Notes: generated from the sequence alone by a model not told the origin. DNA of 64,000 nt from Mycobacterium sp. 852014-50255_SCH5639931 (GCF_001665605.1 NZ_LZSV01000038.1:119122-183121); one strand, 5' to 3'; positions 7,928 to 16,532 are shown, counted from the stretch's first letter. Numbers and translations: made by a program.

Positions 7928-9265
7928 ATGAGTACCGCTTCAGCACCCGTGATGGCCCGCATAGACCTGCGGGGCGTCGAGCTGACGGCTGCCCGATTGC
8001 GGACCGCGCTCCCGCGCGGCGGCGCCGACGTGGAGAGCGTGCTGCCCAAGGTGCGGCCGATCGTGCAGGCCGTGGCCGAGCGCGGCGCCGAGGCGGCGCT
8101 GGAATTCGGGGCGTCGTTTGACGGTGTGCGGCCCGCGGCGGTCCGGGTCCCCGAATCGGCTCTGGAAGCGGCGCTGGCCGGCTTGGAACCCGACGTCGTG
8201 GACGCCCTGCGGGTGATGATCGAACGCACCCGCGCGGTGCACGCCGACCAGCGCCGTGCCGACGTCACCACCACGCTCGGCCCGGGCGCGACGGTCACCG
8301 AGCGGTGGGTGCCGGTCGAGCGGGTGGGCCTGTACGTGCCCGGCGGCAACGCGGTGTACCCGTCCAGCGTGGTGATGAACGTGGTGCCCGCGCAGGCCGC
8401 CGGCGTCGACTCGCTGGTGGTGGCCAGCCCGCCGCAGGCTCGCTTTGACGGCCTGCCGCATCCGACGATCCTGGCCGCCGCCCGGCTACTCGGGGTCGAC
8501 GAAGTGTGGGCCGTCGGCGGCGCGCAGGCGGTGGCGCTGCTGGCCTGCGGCGGCACCGACACGGACGGCTCCGAGCTGGCGCCGGTCGACCTGATCACCG
8601 GGCCCGGCAATATCTACGTCACCGCCGCCAAGCGGCTGTGCCGCTCGCGCGTCGGCATCGACGCCGAGGCCGGGCCCACCGAGATCGCCATCCTCGCCGA
8701 CCACACCGCCGACCCGGCGCACGTGGCCGCCGACCTGATCAGCCAGGCCGAGCACGACGAGATGGCGGGCAGCGTGCTGGTGACCCCGAGCGAGGACCTG
8801 GCCACCGCGACCGACGCCGAGGTGGCCGCCCAGCTACGCACCACCGTGCATCGCGACCGGGTGACCGCCGCGCTCGGCGGCCGCCAGTCGGCGATCATCC
8901 TGGTCGACGATCTCGACGCCGCCATCCAGGTGGTCAACGCCTACGCCGCCGAGCACCTGGAGATCCAGACCGCCGACGCGCCGGAGATCGCAAGCCGAAT
9001 ACGTTCGGCCGGAGCCATTTTCGTCGGTCCGTACTCGCCGGTGAGCCTCGGCGACTACTGCGCCGGATCCAATCACGTGCTGCCCACGGCGGGCTCGGCG
9101 CGGCATTCCAGCGGCCTGTCGGTGCAGACCTTCCTGCGCGGCATCCACGTCGTCGACTACACCGAGGCCGCCCTCAAGGACGTCTCGGGACACGTGGTCA
9201 CGCTGGCCAAGGCCGAAGACCTTCCGGCGCACGGCGAGGCGATCCGGCGGAGGTTCGAGCGATGA
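7928..9265 (+). CDS. hisD: Histidinol dehydrogenase HisD
   Basis: HisD performs the last two steps of histidine synthesis, oxidising L-histidinol to L-histidine with NAD and zinc. The protein (445 residues from ATG 7928) has the family signatures VERVGLYVPGGNAVYPSSVVMNVVPA, WAVGGAQAVALLA, DLITGPGNIYVTAAKR, GIDAEAGPTEIAIL, ISQAEHDE, AAEHLEI and YCAGSNHVLPT. Start choice is uncertain: ATG 7919, 7928 and 7952 are in frame. A GGAGG lies only 2 bases before 7928, and homology begins near ARIDLRG at 7955. It is the first gene of the his operon and overlaps hisC by 4 bp. Confidence 0.96.
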   Translation: MSTASAPVMARIDLRGVELTAARLRTALPRGGADVESVLPKVRPIVQAVAERGAEAALEFGASFDGVRPAAVRVPESALEAALAGLEPDVVDALRVMIERTRAVHADQRRADVTTTLGPGATVTERWVPVERVGLYVPGGNAVYPSSVVMNVVPAQAAGVDSLVVASPPQARFDGLPHPTILAAARLLGVDEVWAVGGAQAVALLACGGTDTDGSELAPVDLITGPGNIYVTAAKRLCRSRVGIDAEAGPTEIAILADHTADPAHVAADLISQAEHDEMAGSVLVTPSEDLATATDAEVAAQLRTTVHRDRVTAALGGRQSAIILVDDLDAAIQVVNAYAAEHLEIQTADAPEIASRIRSAGAIFVGPYSPVSLGDYCAGSNHVLPTAGSARHSSGLSVQTFLRGIHVVDYTEAALKDVSGHVVTLAKAEDLPAHGEAIRRRFER

Positions 9266-10392
9266 CCGAAAACCCCACGCTGGACGACCTGCCCCTGCGC
9301 GAGGATTTGCGCGGCAAGTCACCTTACGGCGCACCACAACTGGCCGTCCCGGTGCGGCTGAACACCAACGAGAACCCGCACCCGCCCAGCCGGGCGCTGG
9401 TGGACGATGTGGTGCGGTCGGTGGCCGAGGCGGCCGCCGACCTGCACCGCTATCCCGATCGCGACGCGGTGGACCTGCGCCGCGATCTCGCCGGCTACCT
9501 CACCGCGCAGACCGGCGTGCAGCTCGGGGTGGAAAACGTGTGGGCCGCAAACGGATCCAACGAGATCCTGCAACAGCTGCTGCAGGCATTCGGCGGGCCC
9601 GGGCGCACCGCGATCGGGTTCGCCCCGTCCTACTCGATGCACCCGATCATCGCCGGCGCCACGCGCACGGAATGGCTGGAGGGTGTCCGCGCGGACGACT
9701 TCAACCTCGACGTGGACAGGGCGGTCGCCGCCGTCGCCGAACATCAACCCGATGTGGTCTTCCTAGCCAGCCCGAACAACCCGTCCGGGCAGAGCGTTTC
9801 GTTGCCGGCTCTGCGGCGGCTGCTCGACGCGGTGCCGGGAATCTTGATCGTCGACGAGGCCTACGGTGAGTTCTCCTCCGAGCCGAGTGCCGTCGGGCTG
9901 GTGCGGGAGTATCCGACCAAGCTCATCGTCACCCGCACCATGAGCAAGGCGTTCGCCTTCGCCGGCGGGCGGCTCGGCTACCTGATCGCCACGCCCGCGG
10001 TGATCGACGCGATGCTGCTGGTCCGGCTGCCGTATCACCTGTCGTCGGTCACGCAGGCCGCGGCCCGGGCCGCGCTGCGGCACGCCGACGACACCCTGAG
10101 TAGCGTTGCGGCGCTGATCGCCGAACGGGAACGGGTCACAACCGCCCTGACCGGCATGGGTTTTCGCGTGATCCCCAGCGATGCGAACTTCGTACTGTTC
10201 GGACAATTCGCCGACGCCCCGGCCGCCTGGCAGCGCTACTTGGACGCCGGCGTCCTGATCCGCGACGTCGGGATTGCCGGCTACCTGCGGGCCACGACCG
10301 GACTGGCCGCAGAGAACGACGCGTTCCTGCGGGCCAGCGCCCAAATCGCTGCCACCGAACTGGTCCCAGCCACCCCAGTAGGAGCCCCGTGA
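9262..10392 (+). CDS. hisC: Histidinol-phosphate aminotransferase HisC
   Basis: This PLP-dependent class I/II aminotransferase makes histidinol phosphate from imidazole-acetol phosphate and glutamate. The 376-residue protein has VRLNTNENPHPPS near residue 34, ANGSNEILQQ, SPNNPSGQ, DEAYGEFSSE and the PLP-lysine motif TRTMSKAFAFAGGRLGY (the Lys in MSKAF). The ATG overlaps the hisD stop (ATGA), and its own stop overlaps the hisB GTG. Length matches the mycobacterial HisC1 (about 380). Nothing unusual was seen. Confidence 0.96.
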   Translation: MTENPTLDDLPLREDLRGKSPYGAPQLAVPVRLNTNENPHPPSRALVDDVVRSVAEAAADLHRYPDRDAVDLRRDLAGYLTAQTGVQLGVENVWAANGSNEILQQLLQAFGGPGRTAIGFAPSYSMHPIIAGATRTEWLEGVRADDFNLDVDRAVAAVAEHQPDVVFLASPNNPSGQSVSLPALRRLLDAVPGILIVDEAYGEFSSEPSAVGLVREYPTKLIVTRTMSKAFAFAGGRLGYLIATPAVIDAMLLVRLPYHLSSVTQAAARAALRHADDTLSSVAALIAERERVTTALTGMGFRVIPSDANFVLFGQFADAPAAWQRYLDAGVLIRDVGIAGYLRATTGLAAENDAFLRASAQIAATELVPATPVGAP

Positions 10393-11009
10393 CCACTATT
10401 GCGACTCGGCGCGCGCGTATCGAGCGTCGCACCAAGGAATCTGACATCGTCATCGAGCTCGACCTCGACGGCACCGGGCAGGTCCACGTCGACACCGGCG
10501 TGCCGTTCTACGACCACATGCTGACGGCGCTGGGGACCCACGCCAGCTTTGACCTGAACGTCCGCACCAAGGGCGACGTCGAGATCGAGGGCCACCACAC
10601 CATCGAGGACACCGCCATCGCGCTGGGGCAGGCGCTCGGCCAGGCCCTGGGCGACAAGCGGGGCATCCGCCGGTTCGGCGACGCCTTCATCCCGATGGAC
10701 GAGACGCTGGCCCACGCCGTCGTCGACGTGTCCGGCCGGCCCTACTGCGTGCACACCGGTGAGCCGGATCACCTGCGGCACACCACCATTGCCGGCAGCT
10801 CGGTGCCCTACCACACCGTGATCAACCGGCATGTGTTCGAGTCGCTCGCCATGAACGCTCGCATCGCGCTGCACGTGCGCGTCCTGTACGGGCGCGACCC
10901 GCACCACGTCACCGAGGCGCAGTACAAGGCGGTGGCGCGCGCGTTGCGTCAGGCCGTCGAGCCCGATCCCCGGGTGTCGGACGTGCCGTCCACCAAAGGT
11001 GTTCTGTGA
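10389..11009 (+). CDS. hisB: Imidazoleglycerol-phosphate dehydratase HisB
   Basis: HisB dehydrates imidazoleglycerol phosphate to imidazole-acetol phosphate using two manganese ions. The 206-residue protein starts TTIATRRARIERRTKESDI and contains the paired metal-binding motifs DHMLTALGTHASFDL, EGHHTIEDTAIALGQ and, in the second repeat, DETLAHAVVDVSGRP and MNARIALHV. It lacks the phosphatase domain found in enterobacterial HisB, as is normal in actinobacteria. GTG start, overlapping the hisC TGA by 4 bp; its stop overlaps the hisH GTG. Confidence 0.96.
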   Translation: MTTIATRRARIERRTKESDIVIELDLDGTGQVHVDTGVPFYDHMLTALGTHASFDLNVRTKGDVEIEGHHTIEDTAIALGQALGQALGDKRGIRRFGDAFIPMDETLAHAVVDVSGRPYCVHTGEPDHLRHTTIAGSSVPYHTVINRHVFESLAMNARIALHVRVLYGRDPHHVTEAQYKAVARALRQAVEPDPRVSDVPSTKGVL

Positions 11010-11626
11010 CAAAACCATCCGTCGTGGTCCTGGATTACGGCTCGGGCAACCTACGGTCGGCCCAGCGCGCGCTCGAGCGGGCGGGCGCATCGGTCGAGGT
11101 GACCGCCGACGCCGATGCGGCGGCCGCCGCCGACGGGCTGGTGGTGCCCGGCGTCGGGGCCTTCGAGGCCTGCATGACCGGCCTGCGCAGAGTCAAGGGG
11201 GACCGCATCATCGCCGACCGGGTCGCCGCCGGGCGCCCGGTGCTGGGCGTCTGCGTGGGCATGCAGATCCTGTTCGCCAGCGGCGTCGAATTCGGTGTGC
11301 AGACAACGGGTTGCGGCCAGTGGCCGGGAGAGGTCACCCGGCTGGATGCCCCGGTGATCCCGCACATGGGCTGGAACGTCGTCGACGCCGGGGAAGGCAC
11401 CACCCTGTTCAAGGGGCTGGACGCCGACACCCGCTTCTATTTCGTGCACTCCTACGCCGCGCAGAACTGGGAGGGTTCGCCCGAGGCCGTGCTCACCTGG
11501 GCCACCCACCGGGTGCCCTTCCTGGCCGCCGTCGAGCAAGGGCCGCTGTCGGCCACCCAGTTCCACCCCGAGAAGAGCGGGGATGCCGGTGCGGCAGTGC
11601 TGCACAACTGGATCGAGGCACTGTGA
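11006..11626 (+). CDS. hisH: Imidazole glycerol phosphate synthase glutaminase subunit HisH
   Basis: HisH hydrolyses glutamine and channels ammonia to HisF. The 206-residue class I glutamine amidotransferase has the oxyanion region PGVGAFEACM, the nucleophile in VLGVCVGMQILF (Cys), FVHSYAA and the catalytic His-Glu in TQFHPEKSGDAG. Length is normal. It overlaps hisB by 4 bp; the gap to priA is 20 bp and holds a GGGAGG ribosome site. Its partner HisF is two genes further on, separated by priA and impA. Confidence 0.96.
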   Translation: MTKPSVVVLDYGSGNLRSAQRALERAGASVEVTADADAAAAADGLVVPGVGAFEACMTGLRRVKGDRIIADRVAAGRPVLGVCVGMQILFASGVEFGVQTTGCGQWPGEVTRLDAPVIPHMGWNVVDAGEGTTLFKGLDADTRFYFVHSYAAQNWEGSPEAVLTWATHRVPFLAAVEQGPLSATQFHPEKSGDAGAAVLHNWIEAL

Positions 11627-11646
11627 CGAACGGCTTGGGAGGAAAT

Positions 11647-12378
11647 GTGTTGATCTTGTTGCCCGCGGTCGACGTGGTCGACGGCCGCGCCGTGCGGCTG
11701 GTCCAGGGCAAGGCGGGCAGCGAAACCGAATACGGCTCGGCGCTGGACGCGGCGCTGAACTGGCAGCGCGACGGGGCGGAATGGATCCACCTGGTCGACC
11801 TGGACGCGGCGTTCGGGCGCGGCTCGAACCGCGAACTGCTGGCCGAGGTGGTCGGCAAGCTCGACGTGCAGGTCGAGCTGTCCGGTGGGATCCGTGACGA
11901 CGACTCGCTGGCCGCGGCGCTGGCCACCGGCTGCGCCCGGGTCAACCTGGGCACGGCGGCCTTGGAGAACCCCCAGTGGTGTGCCCGCGCGATCAGCGAG
12001 CACGGCGACAAGGTGGCCGTGGGACTGGACGTCCAGATCGTCGACGCACAGCACCGACTGCGCGGACGCGGCTGGGAAACCGACGGCGGCGACCTGTGGG
12101 AAGTGCTGGAACGCCTTGACGGCGAAGGGTGTTCGCGCTTCGTCGTCACCGACGTCACCAAGGACGGCACGCTGGGCGGCCCCAACCTCGACCTGCTGGC
12201 CGCCGTCGCCGAGCGCACCGACGCCCCGGTGATCGCCTCCGGCGGCGTGTCGAGCCTGGACGACCTGCGCGCGATCGCGACCCTCACCGACCGCGGGGTC
12301 GAGGGCGCCATCGTGGGCAAAGCCCTCTACGCCGGGCGGTTCACCCTGCCGCAGGCGCTGGCCGCGGTCGCGGGGTAG
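11647..12378 (+). CDS. priA: Phosphoribosyl isomerase A (HisA/TrpF bifunctional, PriA)
   Basis: This (beta/alpha)8-barrel isomerises ProFAR in histidine synthesis; in mycobacteria the enzyme also performs the TrpF step of tryptophan synthesis. The 243-residue protein shows LLPAVDVVDGRAVRLVQGKAG at the start, WIHLVDLDAAFGRG, VELSGGIRDD, FVVTDVTKDGTLGGPNLDLL and VIASGGVSSLDDL. The GTG at 11647 is chosen because GGGAGG lies 4 bases upstream and the product then starts at LILLPAVD; an upstream in-frame GTG at 11623 lacks such a site. No separate trpF is present near the trp genes in this window, which supports the dual role. The dual activity itself is known from the family, not shown here. Confidence 0.95.
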   Translation: MLILLPAVDVVDGRAVRLVQGKAGSETEYGSALDAALNWQRDGAEWIHLVDLDAAFGRGSNRELLAEVVGKLDVQVELSGGIRDDDSLAAALATGCARVNLGTAALENPQWCARAISEHGDKVAVGLDVQIVDAQHRLRGRGWETDGGDLWEVLERLDGEGCSRFVVTDVTKDGTLGGPNLDLLAAVAERTDAPVIASGGVSSLDDLRAIATLTDRGVEGAIVGKALYAGRFTLPQALAAVAG

Positions 12379-12382
12379 GGCC

Positions 12383-13186
12383 GTGGCGGACCTGGACGCG
12401 TTGGTGGAGAAGGCTTCGGCGATCCTCGACGACGCCACCGAGCCGTTCCTGGCCGGCCACCGCGCCGATTCGGCGGTCCAGAAGAAGGGCAACGACTTCG
12501 CCACCGACGTCGACCTCGCGATCGAGCGGCAGGTGGTCGGCGCGCTGGAAGAGACGACCGGCATCGGTGTGCACGGTGAGGAGTTCGGCGGCGCCGACGT
12601 CAACTCGGAGTGGGTGTGGGTGCTGGACCCCGTCGACGGCACGTTCAACTATGCGGCCGGATCGCCGATGGCGGGGATCCTGCTCGGCCTGCTGCATCAC
12701 GGCGATCCGGTCGCCGGGCTGACCTGGCTGCCCTTCGTCGACCAGCGCTACACCGCGGTGGTGGACGGTCCGTTGATGAAAAACGGTGTCGCGCAGCCGC
12801 CGCTGGCCGACATCGACCTGGCCGACGCCCTCATCGGCGCCGGCTCGTTCAGCGCCGACGCGCGGGGCCGGTTCCCGGGGCGCTACCGGATCGCGGTGCT
12901 GGAGAATCTGAGCCGGGTCTCGTCGCGGTTGCGGATGCACGGGTCCACCGGACTTGACCTGGCCTACGTTGCCGACGGAGTCCTTGGTGGCTCGATCAGT
13001 TTCGGCGGTCATGTGTGGGACCACGCCGCCGGCGTCGCGCTGGTGCGGGCGGCGGGTGGTGTCGTGACCGACGTCCACGGTGAGCCGTGGAGCCCCGCGT
13101 CGGATTCCGCACTGGCCGCGGGCCCCCGCGCACACGCCGAGATACTCGAGCTCCTGCGCAACACGGGCCGACCGGAGGACTTCTGA
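12383..13186 (+). CDS. impA: Inositol monophosphatase family protein ImpA
   Basis: The 267-residue protein belongs to the magnesium-dependent inositol/histidinol phosphatase family. It contains the metal-site motifs GVHGEEFGG (Glu) and WVWVLDPVDGTFNYAAGSPM (the DPxDGT box), and the C-terminal HVWDHAAGVALVRAAGG (the WD motif). In mycobacteria ImpA can hydrolyse myo-inositol phosphate. Its place between priA and hisF suggests it could also act as the histidinol-phosphate phosphatase (HisN) of the pathway, since no other gene for that step is seen in the operon; this is inference. The GTG start lies 4 bp after the priA stop. Confidence 0.9.
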   Translation: MADLDALVEKASAILDDATEPFLAGHRADSAVQKKGNDFATDVDLAIERQVVGALEETTGIGVHGEEFGGADVNSEWVWVLDPVDGTFNYAAGSPMAGILLGLLHHGDPVAGLTWLPFVDQRYTAVVDGPLMKNGVAQPPLADIDLADALIGAGSFSADARGRFPGRYRIAVLENLSRVSSRLRMHGSTGLDLAYVADGVLGGSISFGGHVWDHAAGVALVRAAGGVVTDVHGEPWSPASDSALAAGPRAHAEILELLRNTGRPEDF

Positions 13187-13187
13187 G

Positions 13188-13973
13188 ATGTCCACCGCTA
13201 ATGGCCTTGCGGTGCGGGTGATTCCGTGCCTCGACGTCGACGCCGGACGGGTCGTCAAGGGGGTCAACTTCGAAAACCTCCGCGACGCGGGCGATCCCGT
13301 CGAGCTCGCGGCCGCCTACGACGCCGAGGGCGCCGACGAGCTCACCTTTCTCGACGTCACCGCCTCGTCGTCGGGCCGGGCGACCATGCTGGACGTGGTG
13401 CGCCGCACGGCCGAACAGGTTTTCATTCCGCTGACCGTCGGCGGCGGGGTTCGCACGGTGGCCGACGTCGACGTCTTGCTGCGCGCGGGGGCCGACAAGG
13501 TTTCGATCAACACGGCCGCGATCGCCCGGCCCGACCTGCTGGAAGAAATGGCGCGGCAGTTCGGCTCTCAATGCATCGTGCTGTCGGTCGACGCCCGCAC
13601 GGTCCCCCCGGGATCGGTGCCCACACCCTCCGGTTGGGAGGTCACCACCCACGGCGGACGCCGCGGGACGGGGATCGACGCCGTCGAGTGGGCTTCCCGC
13701 GGTGCCGATCTGGGCGTGGGGGAGATCCTGCTGAACTCGATGGACGCCGACGGCACCAAGGCCGGGTTCGACCTGCCGATGCTGCAGGCGGTGCGCTCGG
13801 CGGTCACGGTGCCGGTGATCGCCAGCGGCGGCGCCGGCGCGGCCGAACACTTCGCGCCCGCCGTCGCCGCCGGGGCCGATGCGGTGTTGGCGGCCAGCGT
13901 CTTTCACTTCCGGGAGCTGACCATCGGCCAGGTGAAGGCCGCGATGGCCGCCGAAGGGATCACCGTGCGATGA
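13188..13973 (+). CDS. hisF: Imidazole glycerol phosphate synthase cyclase subunit HisF
   Basis: HisF uses HisH-derived ammonia to form imidazoleglycerol phosphate and AICAR. The 261-residue barrel has AVRVIPCLDVDAGRVVKGVNFENLRDAGDP (catalytic Asp in CLDVD), ADELTFLDVTASSSGR, PLTVGGGVRTVADVD, GADKVSINTAAI, ILLNSMDADGTKAGFDL (second Asp) and VIASGGAGAAEHF. The ATG at 13188 directly follows the impA TGA; the open frame extends upstream inside impA but without homology. The stop overlaps the hisI ATG. Confidence 0.96.
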   Translation: MSTANGLAVRVIPCLDVDAGRVVKGVNFENLRDAGDPVELAAAYDAEGADELTFLDVTASSSGRATMLDVVRRTAEQVFIPLTVGGGVRTVADVDVLLRAGADKVSINTAAIARPDLLEEMARQFGSQCIVLSVDARTVPPGSVPTPSGWEVTTHGGRRGTGIDAVEWASRGADLGVGEILLNSMDADGTKAGFDLPMLQAVRSAVTVPVIASGGAGAAEHFAPAVAAGADAVLAASVFHFRELTIGQVKAAMAAEGITVR

Positions 13974-14317
13974 CGCTGGACCCACGGATCGCCGCGCGGC
14001 TGAAGCGCAACGCCGACGGCCTGTTCACCGCCGTCGTGCAGGAGCGTGGCACCGGCGACGTGCTGATGGTCGCCTGGATGGACGACGCGGCGCTGGCCCG
14101 CACGCTCGAAACCCGTGAGGCGACCTATTTTTCGCGGTCCCGCGGCGAGCAGTGGGTCAAGGGCGCGACGTCCGGTCACACCCAACACGTGCACTCGGTG
14201 CGCCTGGATTGCGACGGCGACACCGTGCTGCTGACGGTCGACCAGGTGGGCGCCGCCTGCCACACCGGCGACCACAGCTGCTTCGACGCCGACCTGCTGC
14301 TGGCGCCGGAGTCCTAG
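13970..14317 (+). CDS. hisI: Phosphoribosyl-AMP cyclohydrolase HisI
   Basis: HisI opens the purine ring of phosphoribosyl-AMP in the third step of histidine synthesis. The 115-residue monofunctional protein contains VVQERGTGDVLMVAWMDDAALARTL, YFSRSRGEQWVKGATSGHTQHV, and the zinc/magnesium motifs DCDGDTVLLTVDQVG and ACHTGDHSCF. It is not fused to HisE, as expected in mycobacteria. It overlaps hisF by 4 bp and ends the visible his operon; a whiB gene converges from the other strand 30 bp beyond. Confidence 0.96.
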   Translation: MTLDPRIAARLKRNADGLFTAVVQERGTGDVLMVAWMDDAALARTLETREATYFSRSRGEQWVKGATSGHTQHVHSVRLDCDGDTVLLTVDQVGAACHTGDHSCFDADLLLAPES

Positions 14318-14347
14318 GTTGCTGCGGCCCGAGCGGGCGCCCCGGCA

Positions 14348-14704
14348 CTAAATCGCGGTGCGACGCTGCCGCCGGGCGGCGGCCAGGAAGTCCACCCAGG
14401 ACACCACGTCGGAGTGCTGCCTGAGCAGGGCGCGCCGCTGACGTTCCGTCATGCCGCCCCAGACTCCCCACTCGACCCGGTTTTCCAGCGCGTCGGCGCC
14501 GCACTCCAGGACCACCGGGCAGTGCCGGCAGATCGTCGCGGCCCTTCTCTGGGCGGCGCCGCGAACGAACAACTCATCTGGGTCGCCGGTGCGACAGAGT
14601 GCTTTGGAAACCCAGGCGTCGCGGTCCTCAATCTTCACACTGCGGAGATGATTTCGAATCGGACCGTTGGCGCCGCTTTCTGCGGTGGTTCGGGTAGCTA
14701 ACAC
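14348..14704 (-). CDS. WhiB family iron-sulfur regulator, WhiB4-like
   Basis: The 118-residue protein has the four WhiB cluster cysteines: C37 (KALCRTGD), C59 and C62 (CRHCP) and C68 (LECGADAL), then the GVWGG turn at 80-84 and the basic ERQRRALL region that contacts DNA. The blocks WVSKALCRTGDPDELFVRGAAQR and RQRRALLRQH closely recall WhiB4 (Rv3681c), a redox-sensing regulator, rather than WhiB1, 2, 3, 5, 6 or 7. In M. tuberculosis whiB4 lies elsewhere, so this is a relocated gene or, more likely, a second WhiB4-like paralogue. GTG start preceded by an AAGGGGGAA ribosome site. It is monocistronic and converges with hisI. Confidence 0.88.
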   Translation of the reverse strand: MLATRTTAESGANGPIRNHLRSVKIEDRDAWVSKALCRTGDPDELFVRGAAQRRAATICRHCPVVLECGADALENRVEWGVWGGMTERQRRALLRQHSDVVSWVDFLAAARRQRRTAI

Positions 14705-14756
14705 CGCTTCCCCCTTTGCTCCGGCCGCGCTGAGAGTTCAGCGTTCGGATATATGG

Positions 14757-14778
14757 TTGTCGTGACTTGTCGTGACTT
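14757..14778 (-). promoter_or_regulatory. Tandem 10-bp repeat at the likely whiB promoter
   Basis: TTGTCGTGAC is repeated twice without a gap, followed by TT. On the minus strand the pair lies directly before a CATATAT sequence that could be the -10 box of the WhiB4-like gene, whose start is about 50 bp downstream. The repeats would span the -35 region, like a tandem activator or repressor site. Confidence 0.35.
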
Positions 14779-14977
14779 CCCTCCGGCCGAGCCCGTGTAA
14801 ACCCGAGGCGTGTTGGGACCTTATGAAACGCCGTCGGGCAACCGTAGGGGCTTTGGTCGCATACCTCCGAGGACTTTCGACTCAAAGGCGTCGCGGCATC
14901 ACCGCCGCACGGGCCGAAAAATCAGGACCGAGGTCCGAAGTCGCCCGATCGCGAGCCGTGGATGAGAATGGCGGTCG

Positions 14978-16072
14978 ATGTTGAGACGGGTGTCGTGGAC
15001 CGCGGTCGTACCGCTGCTTGCCGTCGGCGTGCTGGCCGTGATCTGGGGCGAGAAGCTGGGCCCGGCATTGGTCGCGCTGGCGGCGGCGTTGCTCATCGGA
15101 GCCGTGCTGGCCGCGGTGCACCACGCGGAGGTGGTCGCGGCCCGGGTCGGTGAGCCGTTCGGCTCGCTGGTGCTCGCGGCCGCGGTGACCGTGATCGAGG
15201 TGGCGCTCATCGTCTCGCTCATGGCGTCCGGGGGCAACGAGGCCGCGACCCTGGCCAGGGACACCGTGTTCGCCGCGGCGATGATCACCACCAACGGCAT
15301 CGCGGGGCTATCGCTGCTGCTCGGCTCGCGGCGCTACGGCGTGACGTTGTTCAACGCCGAGGGCAGTGGCGCCGCGCTGGCCACGGTTACCACGCTGGCG
15401 ACGCTGAGCCTGGTGCTGCCCGCGTTCACCACCAGCCAAGTGGGCAGGGAGTTCTCCCCGGGCCAACTGACGTTCGCGGCGGTCGCGTCTTTGCTGGTGT
15501 ATCTGGTCTTCGTCTTCACGCAGACGGTGCGCCACCGCGACTTCTTCCTGCCGGTCGCGCAGAAGGGCCAGAAGAAGCGGCTGTTCGAGGATGAAAGCCA
15601 CGCCGAGCCGCCGAGCCGCGGCGCGGCGCTGGGCAGTCTGGGGCTGCTGCTGGTCGCCCTCGTCGCGGTGGTGGGACTGGCCGAGGAGGAGTCACCGGCC
15701 GTCGAGAGCGCGGTGACAGCGGTGGGCTTCCCGCAGTCATTCGTCGGCGTGGTGATCGCCGCGCTGGTGCTGTTGCCGGAGACCCTGGCGGCCGCGCGCA
15801 CCGCGCGCCAGGGCCGCATCCAGACCAGCCTCAACCTGGCGTATGGCTCGGCGATGGCCAGCATCGGGCTCACCATCCCGGTGATCGCCCTGGCGTCCAT
15901 CTGGCTCAAGGGACCGTTGGTGCTCGGCCTGGGCCCCATTCAACTGGTGCTGCTAGCGCTGACGGTCGTGATCAGCATGCTGACGGTCGTTCCCGGGCGC
16001 GCCACCCGGCTGCAGGGGGAGCTGCATCTGGTACTGCTCGCCGCCTACGTGTTCCTGGCGATCAGCCCCTAG
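14978..16072 (+). CDS. chaA: ChaA-type cation:proton antiporter
   Basis: The 364-residue membrane protein has about 11 hydrophobic segments and belongs to the calcium/cation exchanger superfamily. The two family repeats are visible: PFGSLVLAAAVTVIEVALIVSLM in the first half and VVIAALVLLPETLAAARTARQG in the second, with the acidic residues that bind the cation (E in VIEV and in LPETL). A charged cytoplasmic stretch (QKGQKKRLFEDESHAEPPSRG, residues about 187-210) separates the halves. It should exchange Na+, K+ or Ca2+ for protons across the plasma membrane; ion preference is not evident. Its 3' end overlaps bcpB on the other strand by 11 bp. Confidence 0.88.
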   Translation: MLRRVSWTAVVPLLAVGVLAVIWGEKLGPALVALAAALLIGAVLAAVHHAEVVAARVGEPFGSLVLAAAVTVIEVALIVSLMASGGNEAATLARDTVFAAAMITTNGIAGLSLLLGSRRYGVTLFNAEGSGAALATVTTLATLSLVLPAFTTSQVGREFSPGQLTFAAVASLLVYLVFVFTQTVRHRDFFLPVAQKGQKKRLFEDESHAEPPSRGAALGSLGLLLVALVAVVGLAEEESPAVESAVTAVGFPQSFVGVVIAALVLLPETLAAARTARQGRIQTSLNLAYGSAMASIGLTIPVIALASIWLKGPLVLGLGPIQLVLLALTVVISMLTVVPGRATRLQGELHLVLLAAYVFLAISP

Positions 16073-16532
16073 GCGCTGACCGGCTGCGCAGTGTCTCCAA
16101 TGCCTTGTCGGCGTGGGTGTCCATGCTGAACTCGCTGGAAATCACGTTCAGCACCGTGCGATCGGTGTCGATGACGAAGGTGGTGCGCTTGACCGGCAGC
16201 AGCTTGCCGAGCAGGCCACGCTTGACGCCGAACTGCGCGGCGACGGTGCCCTCGGTGTCCGACAGCAGCGGGTAGTCGAACTTCTGCATGTCGGCGAACT
16301 TGGCCTGCTTCTGCACGGGATCGGCGCTGATGCCGACCCGATTGGCGCCCACGGCGGCGAATTCCGCGGCCAGGTCGCGGAAATGACAGGCCTCCTTGGT
16401 GCAGCCGGGCGTCATCGCGGCGGGGTAGAAGAACAGCACCACCGGGCCGCCGGAGAGCAACTCGCTGAGCTTGCGCGGCGTCCCCGTCTGATCGGGAAGT
16501 TCGAAGTCCTCGACGGTGTCACCAGTATTCAT
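16062..16532 (-). CDS. bcpB: Thiol peroxidase BcpB (PrxQ/BCP-type peroxiredoxin)
   Basis: The 156-residue protein is an AhpC/TSA-fold peroxiredoxin. The peroxidatic cysteine is C44 and a resolving cysteine C49 follows in PAAMTPGCTKEACHFRD, the spacing typical of 2-Cys BCP/PrxQ enzymes. The active-site Thr and the conserved Arg in KRTTFVID support function. It reduces hydrogen peroxide and organic hydroperoxides in the cytoplasm, using thioredoxin-like donors. ATG start. It converges with chaA (11-bp overlap) and is divergent from trpE with a 53-bp gap. Confidence 0.92.
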   Translation of the reverse strand: MNTGDTVEDFELPDQTGTPRKLSELLSGGPVVLFFYPAAMTPGCTKEACHFRDLAAEFAAVGANRVGISADPVQKQAKFADMQKFDYPLLSDTEGTVAAQFGVKRGLLGKLLPVKRTTFVIDTDRTVLNVISSEFSMDTHADKALETLRSRSAPRG

